The notes beneath the pieces are model-generated. The model saw nothing but the letters and a program-made list of their open reading frames with translations, did not search any database and had not been told where the DNA came from. Source: RH-AL1 sp965214415 (lineage in GTDB: Bacteria; Pseudomonadota; Alphaproteobacteria; Rhizobiales; Beijerinckiaceae). From it: DNA of 64,000 bases. This document shows, in pieces, positions 37,333 to 46,105 of the stretch. The stretch spans positions 3,286,001 through 3,350,000 of the forward strand of contig CBDCBQ010000003.1 of assembly GCA_965214415.1 (NCBI GenBank), written 5' to 3'. Position 1 is the first letter of the stretch. Each line of letters starts with the position of its first letter. Both the position numbers and the translations under genes were made by a program.

Positions 37333-38090
37333 GCGAGCCGGCGGATAGGCCGATTCGCCTCGACAAGCTGCTCGCCAACCTCGGCTACGGGTCGCGCCGC
37401 GATGTGCAGTCGCTCGCGCGCGCCGGCCGGATCGCCTGCGGCGCGACGCTGCTCGTCGAGGCGGATCGCAAGCTGACCCCCGTCGAGACGGCCAATCTGA
37501 CGGTGGATGGCGCGCCGCTCGACCCGCTGCCGGGACTGGTCCTGGTCATGAACAAGCCGGTCGGCCTCACCTGCTCGACAAAGGAGGCGGGACCGCTCGT
37601 GCACGACCTGCTGCCGACACGCTGGCGGCGTCGGGATCCGCCGATCTCGACGGTCGGCCGCCTCGACAAGGCGACCTCGGGCCTGCTCCTGCTGACGGAC
37701 GATGGCGCCCTATTGCACAAGATCATCGCGCCGAAGACCCACCTGCCGAAGTGCTACATCGCAAGCCTCGCGCGCCCGCTGTCCGGCGACGAGGCCGCGG
37801 CCTTCGCCGCCGGCACGCTGATGCTGGACGGCGAGACGAAGCCGCTGCTGCCGGCGCGCCTCGAGGTGCGCGGCCCACTCGAGGCCGCCGTCACCATCGT
37901 CGAGGGACGCTACCATCAGGTCCGCCGAATGTTCGCCGCGTTGGGCAACCGCGTCGAGGCGCTGCGGCGCGAGTCGATCGGTGATTTGACGCTGCCAGGC
38001 GAGCTTTCCGAGGGCGAATTCCGGATCTTGAAAGGACACGAGATCATCGCGATCCTCCGCGAGGGCAAATTTCACACGCAAGTGACTTGA
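37329..38090 (+). CDS. 16S rRNA pseudouridine synthase (RsuA family)
   Basis: The 253-residue protein has an N-terminal S4 RNA-binding domain (RLDKLLANLGYGSRRDVQSL) and the RsuA/RluB/E/F catalytic signature VGRLDKATSGLLLLTDDGAL containing the active-site Asp. EGRYHQVRRMFAALGNRVEA follows, a second family motif. RsuA isomerises U516 of 16S rRNA; size and S4 domain favour RsuA over RluE. The start overlaps the rsmC stop (ATGA). Confidence 0.9.
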   Translation: MSEPADRPIRLDKLLANLGYGSRRDVQSLARAGRIACGATLLVEADRKLTPVETANLTVDGAPLDPLPGLVLVMNKPVGLTCSTKEAGPLVHDLLPTRWRRRDPPISTVGRLDKATSGLLLLTDDGALLHKIIAPKTHLPKCYIASLARPLSGDEAAAFAAGTLMLDGETKPLLPARLEVRGPLEAAVTIVEGRYHQVRRMFAALGNRVEALRRESIGDLTLPGELSEGEFRILKGHEIIAILREGKFHTQVT

Positions 38091-38159
38091 AAGGACATTT
38101 TCTTCATCTACCGTTCAGGCGAGACGGCGAAATCTGGCCGTCTCCTTGGAGAACATCAG

Positions 38160-38894
38160 ATGCGTAGCCTCTTCGTCGCCGTGCTGACGGCCAGCGTACT
38201 CGGTCCGCTCACGGGCTCGGCGTTCGCCGCCGATCTCGACTATTCCTATGGCCCGCCGCCGGCGGTCTACGGCCCCCGCCCGGTGCCGCCGGCCTTCATT
38301 CCGGAACCGGCGCTTCTCTACCGCCGCCCGGTGGTCCGTCTCTATCCGCGCTACCCGCGCCGTTTCGCGCGGTTCTATCCGGGTCAGCCCGGCTACCCGC
38401 GCCCCTTGGTCGACGCGGGCTACGACCGAGGCTTCGGCCCCGAAGCTCGGCCGTTCGGCGGCCAGGGGTTTGGTCGTGATCCGCGCGAGGGCCAAGCGTT
38501 CGGGCGCGAGGACTTCGGGCGCGAGGACTTCGGGCGCGAGGATTCGCGTCGAGATGCGTTCGGGCACGAGCGTGACGGCCGCGAAGGCCGCGAAGGCCGC
38601 GAAGGCTATGACCGCGGTCGGGAGTTTGGCCGCGAGCAAGGCCGCGATCTCGGCACCGATCGGGGCCGCGACTTCGGCAGCCGAGGCTTCGACAAGGGTC
38701 GTGAGCGGGAGCGCGATCAGGCTCGCGGCGAGGGCCGCGAGGAGGGACAGCGTGGCGAACAGCAGCGCGGCGAGCGCTACGGCCACTACCTGAACCCGCA
38801 AGAGCGACGAGACGTCGATCACCGCGCCGAGACGCGCGGCTCGGAGCGCGATCGCTACGCTGACCGCGAACAGTCACGCGACTTCGATCGCTGA
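38160..38894 (+). CDS. Secreted Arg/Glu/Gly-rich repetitive protein (244 aa)
   Basis: A signal peptide (MRSLFVAVLTASVLGPLTGS to AFAA) is followed by Pro/Tyr-rich sequence, then a repetitive, highly charged region. FGRED occurs three times in direct array near residues 113-129, GREGREGRE near 140, and many GR[DE] tracts lead to an end of DREQSRDFDR. It is probably unstructured in the periplasm or envelope. The repeats are also visible in the DNA (gggcgcgaggacttc at 38510-38540). Function unknown. Confidence 0.7.
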   Translation: MRSLFVAVLTASVLGPLTGSAFAADLDYSYGPPPAVYGPRPVPPAFIPEPALLYRRPVVRLYPRYPRRFARFYPGQPGYPRPLVDAGYDRGFGPEARPFGGQGFGRDPREGQAFGREDFGREDFGREDSRRDAFGHERDGREGREGREGYDRGREFGREQGRDLGTDRGRDFGSRGFDKGRERERDQARGEGREEGQRGEQQRGERYGHYLNPQERRDVDHRAETRGSERDRYADREQSRDFDR

Positions 38895-38921
38895 GATCGG
38901 CCGACCCTCCGGGGTCTGCCG

Positions 38922-39896
38922 TCAAGGATTGCGCGCCGTCCGGGCCACTTCGCAGGCGTGGGCGGCGTCCGCGCCTTTGCGGGCGCCCGGGCGGTCCGTT
39001 TGGCCGGCTGGCGCGGCGTGGTCGAGGACCGACACCGTTACGGTGAGGCCCGACGCCAGCGTGATCGGGCACGGCACGTCGTCGAGCACGACGCGGATCG
39101 GCACGCGCTGGGCGAGTCGCACCCAGGTAAACACGGGATTGACCGACGGCAGGCCTTGCACGCTCGGCGTCGCGTCGGAAACGCTGATGCCGCGTCCGAT
39201 GCCGTCGACGTGCCCGACCATCGCCGTGTCGGGATAGGCCAACATCACCATGCGGACCGCGTCGCCGATCTTGATGCGCGGCAATTGCGTCTCGGCGAAA
39301 TAGCCGTCGACCCAATAGCTGTCGGCATCAACGAGCGTCATCGCCATCTGCCCATTGGCGGCATAGCTGCCGACCTGCAGGATGAGGTTCGTTACCCAAC
39401 CGTTGACGGTCGAGTACAGCCGTGTCCGCTTCAAGTTCAGCTGTGCCTGATCGAGCGAGCCCTGCGATTGCAGCGTCGTCTGCTTGGCGGCCTCGGCCAC
39501 GCCCGATTGATCCTGCTTCTGCTGCGCGGAAGCGGCAAGATCGTTCAGCGCATTGGTGCGCGCCGCGTTGGCGACGAGATAGACCGACCGCGCCTTGGCG
39601 GCGGCAAGCGCGCCCTGCGCCTGCGTCACGTCGTTCTTGAAGGTGCCGGGATCGATCTCGAATAGGAGATCGCCCTTGTGGACGAACTGGTTGTCCTTGA
39701 CCAGCACGTTGATGACCGTGCCCGAGACCTCCGGCGCGACCATCACCGTGTAGACGCGCACGCGCCCGTCGCGGCTCCAGGGGGTGTACTCGTAATAGTC
39801 CCACGCCATCCATGCGAGACCGACCGCGAGCACGAACGCGATGACGGTGGCGATCACGTTGAAGGCGGGCGGCGGCTGCCAGCGCACGTTCGCCAT
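38922..39896 (-). CDS. HlyD/EmrA-type membrane fusion protein of an aromatic-acid efflux system
   Basis: The 324-residue periplasmic adaptor starts at ATG 39896. One N-terminal helix (FNVIATVIAFVLAVGLAWMA) precedes the biotinyl-lipoyl half-motif VRVYTVMVAPEVSGTVINVL. A coiled coil around residues 95-150 (AKARSVYLVANAARTNALND) and the second lipoyl half (LYSTVNGWVTNLILQVGSYA) follow. It is the last of three genes, FUSC - DUF1656 - HlyD, the layout of AaeAB-type exporters. Confidence 0.92.
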   Translation of the reverse strand: MANVRWQPPPAFNVIATVIAFVLAVGLAWMAWDYYEYTPWSRDGRVRVYTVMVAPEVSGTVINVLVKDNQFVHKGDLLFEIDPGTFKNDVTQAQGALAAAKARSVYLVANAARTNALNDLAASAQQKQDQSGVAEAAKQTTLQSQGSLDQAQLNLKRTRLYSTVNGWVTNLILQVGSYAANGQMAMTLVDADSYWVDGYFAETQLPRIKIGDAVRMVMLAYPDTAMVGHVDGIGRGISVSDATPSVQGLPSVNPVFTWVRLAQRVPIRVVLDDVPCPITLASGLTVTVSVLDHAAPAGQTDRPGARKGADAAHACEVARTARNP

Positions 39897-39898
39897 TT

Positions 39899-40114
39899 TC
39901 AGACACCCCCGAAGCGCAGGGACAGGACGAGGATCGAGGTGATGGCGACGAGGATCGCGAGATCGAACAAGGCTCTGTTCCAGACGAACCGGTCGATGTT
40001 GAGCTTATCGAAGACGTAGCGGACCAGGAAGAGCCCGACCAGCGCGAAGCCGAAGCAGACGATCGCGGGCGTGACGTAGATGCCAAAGATGTCGACGTCG
40101 TGCAGCGGCATCAT
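39899..40114 (-). CDS. DUF1656 small membrane protein (AaeX-like)
   Basis: A 71-residue protein, MMPLHDVDIFGIYVTPAIVC with two hydrophobic helices (FGFALVGLFLVRYVFDKLNI and the C-terminal ALFDLAILVAITSILVLSLR). It belongs to the DUF1656/AaeX family found between FUSC and HlyD genes. Its ATG overlaps the stop of the FUSC gene (ATGA) and its stop is 2 bases from the HlyD start. Confidence 0.9.
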   Translation of the reverse strand: MMPLHDVDIFGIYVTPAIVCFGFALVGLFLVRYVFDKLNIDRFVWNRALFDLAILVAITSILVLSLRFGGV

Positions 40115-41925
40115 GCGGCGGCTTGCCAGGCTGGTCCGCTCGGCCAGCCCTCGAGATGGTGGGCATCGAGGAGGGTCGTGATCGCGGCGATCCGGTCGCG
40201 CTGCAGCGGCGCCGCATCGCGGGCAAGATCGTCGAGCGCCGCGCGCGCGTCGCCTTTGGCCCACAGTGTGCGCGCGGCCGCCCGACCGAGCTTGTCGTCG
40301 CCACGTCGCATCGCCCCGAGCAGCGCGCCGACGAGAAGCAGGACTTGGCCACCCTGCGCCGCGCCGGGATCGCCGTCGACTATGGCGAGACGCTGGTGCA
40401 TCCGCGCCACCCAGGTCGCGCGTGTGGGCAGGAGCCAGGCGGGACGTCCGATCGCGCGCACGCCCTTCGCCATCCGCCGTTTCGCTCGTTTCCGTCGTGT
40501 CGCGAGCGAGGCGGGTGGTACGAGGAAGGTGAACCCCATGACCGCCACCGTCATGCCGAGGATCGTCGCGAGGACCGAATTCAAGCTTGCCGCCAAATTG
40601 TAGGTCATCACATTATTCGGCGATACGGCATCGAGAATGAGGAACGCGAACCCGCCGCCGAACGCCGCCTGCGTCTCGGAATGACCGATCGTCGCCAGCA
40701 TCATCAGCGGCAATAGCACGAGCGCGAGCTGCGGAAAGCTGAAGCTCGCGGTGAGGATTACATACTGGACGACGATGCCGACGGCCGAGGCCAGTAACGC
40801 GCCGACCAGGAAGTTGCGCGTCACCTCGGCGCCGTCGTCGCGCGTCGCGTAGAGCACCGAGATCAGCGCGGCCCAGGTCACCATGCCCGAGCCGGGCGGC
40901 CAGTTCGACACATACCAGAAGGCATTCGTGAGCGAGACCGCGAGCACGGCACGCATCGCGTTGCGCGCGGCCTTCGTCCCGTCCCAATCGAGCGCCAGTG
41001 GTTTGGCCGGAACTCGCCTCGAGCTGCGGCGCTCCATGCTGCGCAGATCGCGGCGGGCGGTGTCGAGATGCTCCCATTCGCTCTCGTCGGCGGCGATGTC
41101 GGCCCCGAGCAGGGCGCGGATGTCGGTGCCCTCCGAGAGCCGCGTCCGCAGCATCGCCACCGTCAAGAGATGCAGCAGGGTGATCGGCGCCTCCGCCACG
41201 GCCTTGCCGCCGGTGCGCAGCGAAGGCTGTTCGGTGAAGGCATCGAAGATCGCGGTGTCGAGGTTCAGGACCGTCGAGATCGGCGGCGAGTCACCGGGTG
41301 GTCTGCCCCGCTCGGCATGTGCCCAGCGGGCGCAGTCCTCGACCGCTCTGTCCATCGTGCCGGCCAACGCGCGTCGGACCGAGCGCACGCCGCGCGCGAC
41401 CAGGACCGACGACGCATAGGAGCAGGCCACGCCGAGGATCAGTGTCGCGCACCGATCGGTCGCGGTGTAGAAGACCTCGTTTGGATGCTGCACGTCGTTC
41501 AGCGTGACGATCGGCACCGTGTAGCCCATCAGCGCGAAACCGTAGGTGCGCAACCCGCGCTGGATCGTCGCCATGAACGTCACGAAGGCGAGCCACAGCG
41601 CCAGCGCGATGTCGAAGGCGAGCGTGTCCTGGGCGAAGGCGTCGACCATCGCGAGGGCGACGGCGGCGCCGATGATCGTGCCGACGGCGCGCCATAGGCT
41701 CTTTTGCAGCGAGTTCGCGCGTGTCGCCAGCGAGACGGAAATCACCGTCCAGCCCGCCCATTCCGGCGTGTTCAGCTCGAACAGCATGCACAGGTACATC
41801 GCGACGATCGATGTCAGCGCGAGCCGCACCGAGTAGGCCGCTTCCTTGGGCCACCAGGCCCGCGCGAGCCGCAGCGCCGCGACAAGTCGCGTCTCTTGGT
41901 CGGGCATCGTCGAGAGATCCGTCAT
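40111..41925 (-). CDS. FUSC-family inner-membrane transporter (aromatic-acid exporter)
   Basis: ATG 41925 (MTDLSTMPDQETRLVAALRL) gives 604 residues. There are two blocks of hydrophobic helices separated by a long cytoplasmic region. The first includes EWAGWTVISVSLATRANSLQ and LWRAVGTIIGAAVALAMVDA, the signature of the aromatic acid exporter/FUSC family. The second block includes PGSGMVTWAALISVLYATRD. With the DUF1656 and HlyD genes it should form a three-part exporter for hydroxylated aromatic acids or related toxic compounds. Confidence 0.9.
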   Translation of the reverse strand: MTDLSTMPDQETRLVAALRLARAWWPKEAAYSVRLALTSIVAMYLCMLFELNTPEWAGWTVISVSLATRANSLQKSLWRAVGTIIGAAVALAMVDAFAQDTLAFDIALALWLAFVTFMATIQRGLRTYGFALMGYTVPIVTLNDVQHPNEVFYTATDRCATLILGVACSYASSVLVARGVRSVRRALAGTMDRAVEDCARWAHAERGRPPGDSPPISTVLNLDTAIFDAFTEQPSLRTGGKAVAEAPITLLHLLTVAMLRTRLSEGTDIRALLGADIAADESEWEHLDTARRDLRSMERRSSRRVPAKPLALDWDGTKAARNAMRAVLAVSLTNAFWYVSNWPPGSGMVTWAALISVLYATRDDGAEVTRNFLVGALLASAVGIVVQYVILTASFSFPQLALVLLPLMMLATIGHSETQAAFGGGFAFLILDAVSPNNVMTYNLAASLNSVLATILGMTVAVMGFTFLVPPASLATRRKRAKRRMAKGVRAIGRPAWLLPTRATWVARMHQRLAIVDGDPGAAQGGQVLLLVGALLGAMRRGDDKLGRAAARTLWAKGDARAALDDLARDAAPLQRDRIAAITTLLDAHHLEGWPSGPAWQAAA

Positions 41926-41965
41926 CGGCGCTCGGCTCGCTCGCGCTTGAGATGACGGCGACGCA

Positions 41966-42946
41966 TCAGCTTTTCGCGAACCCGGCCCAGGTCGCGAAGA
42001 GGGTGGGCCACGCGTGGTCCTCGTCGCGGGCGCCGCCGATGTTGAAGCCGTGCCCGCCGGAGCGGAACGCGTGCAGCTCGACTGGCACATGCGCCTTCCG
42101 CAGGGCGGCGAACATCAGCAGGCTGTTCTCGACCGGCGCGATCGGATCGTCGGTCGCGTGCGCCAAGAACGTCGTCGGCGCGTCGTCGGTCACCTGCAGG
42201 TCGACCGACATGTCCATGCTCTCCTTCGCGGAAGGGTTCGGACCGAGCAAGGTCAGCGTGGTGATCTTGGTCCGGTTGGGCGGAATCATCGTCAGCACCG
42301 GGTAGATCAGCCCGGCGAAGTCCGGGCGCGCGGAGCGCCCGTCGGCGTCGTCGACCGGCGCATAGAGCTGGGCGTCCGGGCGCACCGATGTCATGCCCGC
42401 GCAATGGCCGCCGGCCGAATAGCCGATGATCCCGATCTGCGACTCGTCGAGATCGAGGCTGTTCGCCCGCGCGCGGATCAGCCGCATCGCGCGCTGGGCA
42501 TCCTGGAACGGCGCGCTGCGCGGCCAGCCGCCGTTGGGCAGGCGATAGTACAGGATGAAGCTCGTCACGCCGTGGTCGCCGAGCCAGTCGGCGGTCGGCT
42601 TGCTCTCGCCGGCGATGCCGATGCGCCGATAGCCGCCGCCGCCGAGGATCAACACCGCCGCGCCGTTCGGCTTGTTGCGGGGCCGCTGCATGACCATGCG
42701 AGGACGCACGATGTTGGTCACCGCGCCGTTCGGCGTCACTTGCTCGAAGCCAGTCGGGCCGGGGCCGCCGGGCGGCTTGCGCGGCCACAGGTCGATCGTC
42801 TCGCTCGGACTCTTTTGCGGCGCCAAGCTCGGCGTGGCCAACGTGGTCTGAACCGGCGCGACGAAAGGCTCCTGCGCCCGCGCCGGCCCCGCGAGCGAGG
42901 TCAACGCGGCGCCGAACATCAGATCGCGGCGATGGAGAGGCGGCAA
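41966..42946 (-). CDS. Exported alpha/beta hydrolase (acetyl-xylan-esterase/lipase-like)
   Basis: A TTG at 42946 (MPPLHRRDLMFGAALTSLAG) gives 326 residues with a Tat-like arginine pair and cleavable signal (to ARAQ); ATG 42919 would cut the arginines. Motifs are AAVLILGGGGYRRIGIAGES for the oxyanion loop, IIGYSAGGHCAGM for the serine elbow, ATDDPIAPVENSL for the Asp and AFRSGGHGFNIGG for the His. Relatives act on acylated sugars or unknown esters. It is upstream of the FUSC operon on the same strand. Confidence 0.82.
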   Translation of the reverse strand: MPPLHRRDLMFGAALTSLAGPARAQEPFVAPVQTTLATPSLAPQKSPSETIDLWPRKPPGGPGPTGFEQVTPNGAVTNIVRPRMVMQRPRNKPNGAAVLILGGGGYRRIGIAGESKPTADWLGDHGVTSFILYYRLPNGGWPRSAPFQDAQRAMRLIRARANSLDLDESQIGIIGYSAGGHCAGMTSVRPDAQLYAPVDDADGRSARPDFAGLIYPVLTMIPPNRTKITTLTLLGPNPSAKESMDMSVDLQVTDDAPTTFLAHATDDPIAPVENSLLMFAALRKAHVPVELHAFRSGGHGFNIGGARDEDHAWPTLFATWAGFAKS

Positions 42947-43035
42947 GAGAGGTTCCGGGTCGCTTCCGCCCGTGTCTGGCAAGGATTTGCGCGCAAACCA
43001 TGACGCGCCACCCCCCACGGGGCGATCCGTCGATG

Positions 43036-43536
43036 CTACGCAGTCGGCGCACCGAGCGCGTGGGTGATCGCATCCACGACCTTGGCAAGATCGGCGCGCG
43101 CCAAGCCGAGATCGCGCTCGAGCCCCGTGGCGCGCGACACGTGGTGGGCAGCAAGGCTCTCGAGGCGCTGCACGCGCTCGCCTTCCGCCTTGAGGTTGGC
43201 ATCGAGGGTGTCGCGCTGCTGCACGATCTCGCCGAGTTGCGTCGTCAGCTGCTGGTTGTGAGCCTCCAGATCCTGGTTCTGCGTCTCGAGCTCTAGGCCG
43301 TGCGCCTCGAGTTCCTGGATCCGCTCCGCCATCGCGTTCATCGAGGAGGCGGCGTGCTCGACGGCCTCGAGAACGCCGGAAATGTCGACACGCCCGGTCG
43401 GGATGGTCTGTGCCGGCGGCGGGGGTGGCTCGACCGGCTCGTGCGCGCCGCGGAGGTGCCGATCGAGATCCCGCATCAAGTTGCGGTCGATCGACGGAAA
43501 GAACGCCGTCACCGGCTCGATGTCTTTGCCACTCAC
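43036..43536 (-). CDS. Coiled-coil hypothetical protein (166 aa)
   Basis: Starts at GTG 43536 (MSGKDIEPVTAFFPSIDRNL). After a Pro-rich linker (VEPPPPPAQTIPTGRVD), residues about 60-145 are a heptad-like coiled coil (IQELEAHGLELETQNQDLEA, HNQQLTTQLGEIVQQRDTLD). No signal peptide or membrane segment is seen. It may be a scaffold or a polar-growth-type protein; that is speculation. Confidence 0.65.
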   Translation of the reverse strand: MSGKDIEPVTAFFPSIDRNLMRDLDRHLRGAHEPVEPPPPPAQTIPTGRVDISGVLEAVEHAASSMNAMAERIQELEAHGLELETQNQDLEAHNQQLTTQLGEIVQQRDTLDANLKAEGERVQRLESLAAHHVSRATGLERDLGLARADLAKVVDAITHALGAPTA

Positions 43537-43762
43537 GATTGCACCTGCGCTCAGCGAATTGCTGTGAACTTACAGTGAAATACACATCGCTGGCGAGTCA
43601 TTCCCTGGGCCGGCGGGTCATATCGCCCGACGGACGACCAGGGCGTGTCACGAAACACGCACCCTGGAAGGAAAGATGGCGCGTGCCCCTCATTTGGGTG
43701 ATGCGCGGTCGCGATCCGAATTTCACAGTCGCGACAAGCTTACGCAGGCGGAGGCGAAGACG

Positions 43763-43888
43763 ATGTTGGAAGGCAGCGATCCGCTCGTTTTTTCAAGACC
43801 GACCCGGTTTTCGCCCGAGCTCACGCTCGGTCTCGTGCTCCTGGCGATGCTCCTGCTGACCGCGATCTTGCTTCTGGCCAGCTCCTAA
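43763..43888 (+). CDS. Very small membrane protein (41 aa)
   Basis: From ATG 43763 (GGAGG about 9 bases upstream) the product reads MLEGSDPLVFSRPTRFSPEL followed by a 20-residue hydrophobic helix TLGLVLLAMLLLTAILLLAS. A longer frame from 43676 is possible. Short single-pass proteins of this type are real in many bacteria. No family known. Confidence 0.4.
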   Translation: MLEGSDPLVFSRPTRFSPELTLGLVLLAMLLLTAILLLASS

Positions 43889-44007
43889 GCCGACAGTCGC
43901 TGAAGGCCGTGACGCTCCGTCGTTCGAGGGATTCGACGAACGGCGCACCCACGCCCCGCTGCCGAATCGTCATGTTAGGTTGTGGCCCCTTTTGTGAGGA
44001 CGCGATC

Positions 44008-44295
44008 ATGGCGGAGCAGGAGACGCGACAAGATAGTCCGAACGCGATCGGCGCTATGGCGGCCGGGATGGCGGCCGCCGCCGGCATGTTCCAAAGCGCG
44101 GCCATCGTCGGCGCCTTGATCGAGAGCGGCGCGATCGATCCGGAGAAGGTCGCGGCGTGGGCGGAGATGTTTGCCGAGAGGCAAAGCCAGCAACTGAGCC
44201 CGGATGTGCGGGAGGCCGTGTCCGGCCACCTCAAGGGTTTCGCATCGTTGATTCGCTCGATGCCGACCAAGCCGGCCACCTCCGGCACGGCCTAG
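44008..44295 (+). CDS. Hypothetical protein (95 aa)
   Basis: ATG 44008 is preceded by GAGG. MAEQETRQDSPNAIGAMAAG, MAAAAGMFQSAAIVGALIES and DPEKVAAWAEMFAERQSQQL suggest a helical Ala-rich protein with an amphipathic mid-section. There is no clear signal peptide. The end is PTKPATSGTA. It is possibly soluble and oligomeric. Not recognised. Confidence 0.6.
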   Translation: MAEQETRQDSPNAIGAMAAGMAAAAGMFQSAAIVGALIESGAIDPEKVAAWAEMFAERQSQQLSPDVREAVSGHLKGFASLIRSMPTKPATSGTA

Positions 44296-44315
44296 CCCTT
44301 CGCGCGGACGAGTCA

Positions 44316-44567
44316 TCAGTCGGCGCTCGGCAGCCGGCGTATGGTGAACTCGATCTGCCCATCGGCGAGTTCGCGCCAGGACTCGATCTCGGTCATGTAG
44401 GCGGCTTTTGGGAAGGCGGCGAACCACTCGTGCGCCTTCTCGCGCGCCTCGAGGCGGGGCAACGTGAATGTCTCGCGACGCCAAAGGCTCTGCGTTCGCG
44501 CGCGGGCTCGGCTCTTTTCGCCGAGCGACCGCGCGACTTCGGACGGTGATCTGCGTCCCGCGCCCAT
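44316..44567 (-). CDS. Conserved hypothetical protein (83 aa)
   Basis: Starts MGAGRRSPSEVARSLGEKSR (Arg-rich) and continues ETFTLPRLEAREKAHEWFAA, FPKAAYMTEIESWRELADGQ and IEFTIRRLPSAD. The C-terminal half has the look of a compact alpha/beta domain, and the protein as a whole is basic. Not recognised by name; the rhizobial-type composition supports a real gene. Confidence 0.6.
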   Translation of the reverse strand: MGAGRRSPSEVARSLGEKSRARARTQSLWRRETFTLPRLEAREKAHEWFAAFPKAAYMTEIESWRELADGQIEFTIRRLPSAD

Positions 44568-44735
44568 GTCCGCACTCCCACGCGCGTCCCGCGTACGCCG
44601 CAGGCCGCGCTCTGCACGATAGTCGCGCCTCGGCGAGGCCGCAATCGATTCGGCGACGGGTTTGATTGGGGAGGGTAGGCGGGTGTCGTCAAGGATGCGT
44701 CACGGGCGCCTTGGCGCCCGCATCGCGCGGGCTCA

Positions 44736-45104
44736 TCAGTGCGTGGCCGACACGCTCGAGGTCTTGCCGCTCGCGGCCGTGACTTTGGCTCGCTTGACGC
44801 TCTCGGGCTTGCTGCTCGCAGCCTTGACGCCAGGAGCCTTTGTACCTGCAGCCTTTGTACCTGCCGCTTTGGCGCCAACAACCTTGGCGGCCGCCGGCTT
44901 CGCGGCCTTGCTCGGCTTGGCCTTCGGCGCGGCCTTCGTGATGATGATGACGGGCTCCGCCGCCTCGACCGAGATGGCCTTCTCGCCGATCACCGCCTGT
45001 TCCGCGCGGACCCAGTGCACGACCGCCTGGCCGTCGGCCATGCCGGCGGCGAGCCAGATGTGATAGGCGCGTTCTCTGATCTGGTCCTCGAAATTCATGT
45101 TCAT
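44736..45104 (-). CDS. DUF2934 protein with Ala/Lys-rich tail
   Basis: ATG 45104 (GAGGA upstream) gives 122 residues: MNMNFEDQIRERAYHIWLAA, GMADGQAVVHWVRAEQAVIG. 'RIRERAY.IW...G.PDG.A..HW..AE' is the DUF2934 signature. From residue 50 the protein is a low-complexity Ala/Lys/Pro tail with AAGTKAAGTKA repeats. Function unknown; possibly a histone-like or disordered nucleic-acid-binding tail. Confidence 0.85.
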   Translation of the reverse strand: MNMNFEDQIRERAYHIWLAAGMADGQAVVHWVRAEQAVIGEKAISVEAAEPVIIITKAAPKAKPSKAAKPAAAKVVGAKAAGTKAAGTKAPGVKAASSKPESVKRAKVTAASGKTSSVSATH

Positions 45105-45409
45105 GTGCCGTTGTCCTCGCTCATCGACACCCGCACCAAAGCCCGGCATTGGTTAAGCGCAGGTTAACGCCAAGCGCACGATCGAGAAGTGAAGCATCGC
45201 GCCTCAAGCTTCCCAATCACCGGCCTGCCTACATCAATTGTCGGCAGCCTCGCGTCGAGCCAATTTGCGCAAATACAATGCGTTGGCTTGTGCGTATCGA
45301 ATTCAGACTGCTCAGAATTTAGGCTGCTGTGTTCGAAAACAAGCCGGCGCAACCCTGCGTAGCCAAGGTCGCGGTAGCGCGCCGTCGAATGGCGGAGTTT
45401 TCGGGAGAA
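45105..45409. other. Intergenic gap (305 bases)
   Basis: This lies between the divergently placed DUF2934 gene and the esterase stop. GGTTAAGCGCAGGTTAAC at 45152-45169 contains two copies of GGTTAA 11 bases apart. I see no gene or RNA in it. Confidence 0.35.
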
Positions 45410-46105
45410 TTATCGCTGTGCCGGCGGCATCGCTGGCGTGCGCAGCCCGAATGCCTTCGCGAGAAACAGGCCCGCGTGGGTCATCGCCGCGCCGTCGATG
45501 CCATGGCCGACGTTGGCGGAGATGTGCCACTGAGCGGGGATGCCGATCTCGGCCAGATCCTCGGCGGCGATGAACATCGCGTCCGCCGGGATCACCTCGT
45601 CGGTGGCGCCGTGCGTGAGCAGGATCGGCGGCGGCTTCTTCGGCGCGATCGCGGCCAGATGCTCCGGCCCGACCAGCGTGCCGGACAAGCCGACGATAGC
45701 CGCCGGCGAGTGGCGCCGACGCAGGCCGACGTGCAACGCCATCATGGTGCCCTGGCTGAAGCCGACCAGCGCGAGCTTGTCGTCGGTCAACCCGTGGCTC
45801 GCCAGCTCGCTGTCGAGAAACGCGTCGAGCACGGGCGCCGCCGTGTTGACGCCGACCCAGCGCTCGTTCGGATCGCGCATGGTGAGCGCGAACCATTGCC
45901 GGCCCATCGGCGCCTGCGCGCAGGGCTCGGGCGCGTTGGGCGCGACAAAGGCGGCGTCGGGGAGCAGCGCCTGCCATTGCTGGCCGAGCGCGATGAGATC
46001 CTTGCCGTCGGCGCCGTAGCCGTGCAGCAGCACGACGAGCTGCTTAACCTTGCCGCCAGCCTTGGCGTTCTTGGCGCCGAGGCGCGGTCCGTCGAGCTCT
46101 GCCAT
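45410..46105 (-). CDS. Phospholipase/carboxylesterase family hydrolase
   Basis: From ATG 46105 the 231-residue protein contains LVVLLHGYGADGKDLIALGQ (oxyanion), ALVGFSQGTMMALHVGL (Ser nucleophile), LTHGATDEVIPADAMF (Asp) and NVGHGIDGAA (His). This is the YpfH/acyl-protein thioesterase-like group of small esterases. The start overlaps the stop of the upstream DNA glycosylase by 1 base, so they form an operon. Substrate unknown. Confidence 0.9.
   Translation of the reverse strand: MAELDGPRLGAKNAKAGGKVKQLVVLLHGYGADGKDLIALGQQWQALLPDAAFVAPNAPEPCAQAPMGRQWFALTMRDPNERWVGVNTAAPVLDAFLDSELASHGLTDDKLALVGFSQGTMMALHVGLRRRHSPAAIVGLSGTLVGPEHLAAIAPKKPPPILLTHGATDEVIPADAMFIAAEDLAEIGIPAQWHISANVGHGIDGAAMTHAGLFLAKAFGLRTPAMPPAQR

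Noticed and set aside
38160..38894. CRISPR or tandem-repeat array, from the regular GRE/FGRED DNA repeats
   Set aside because: The repeats are in codon register within one open frame behind a signal peptide, with no spacers.
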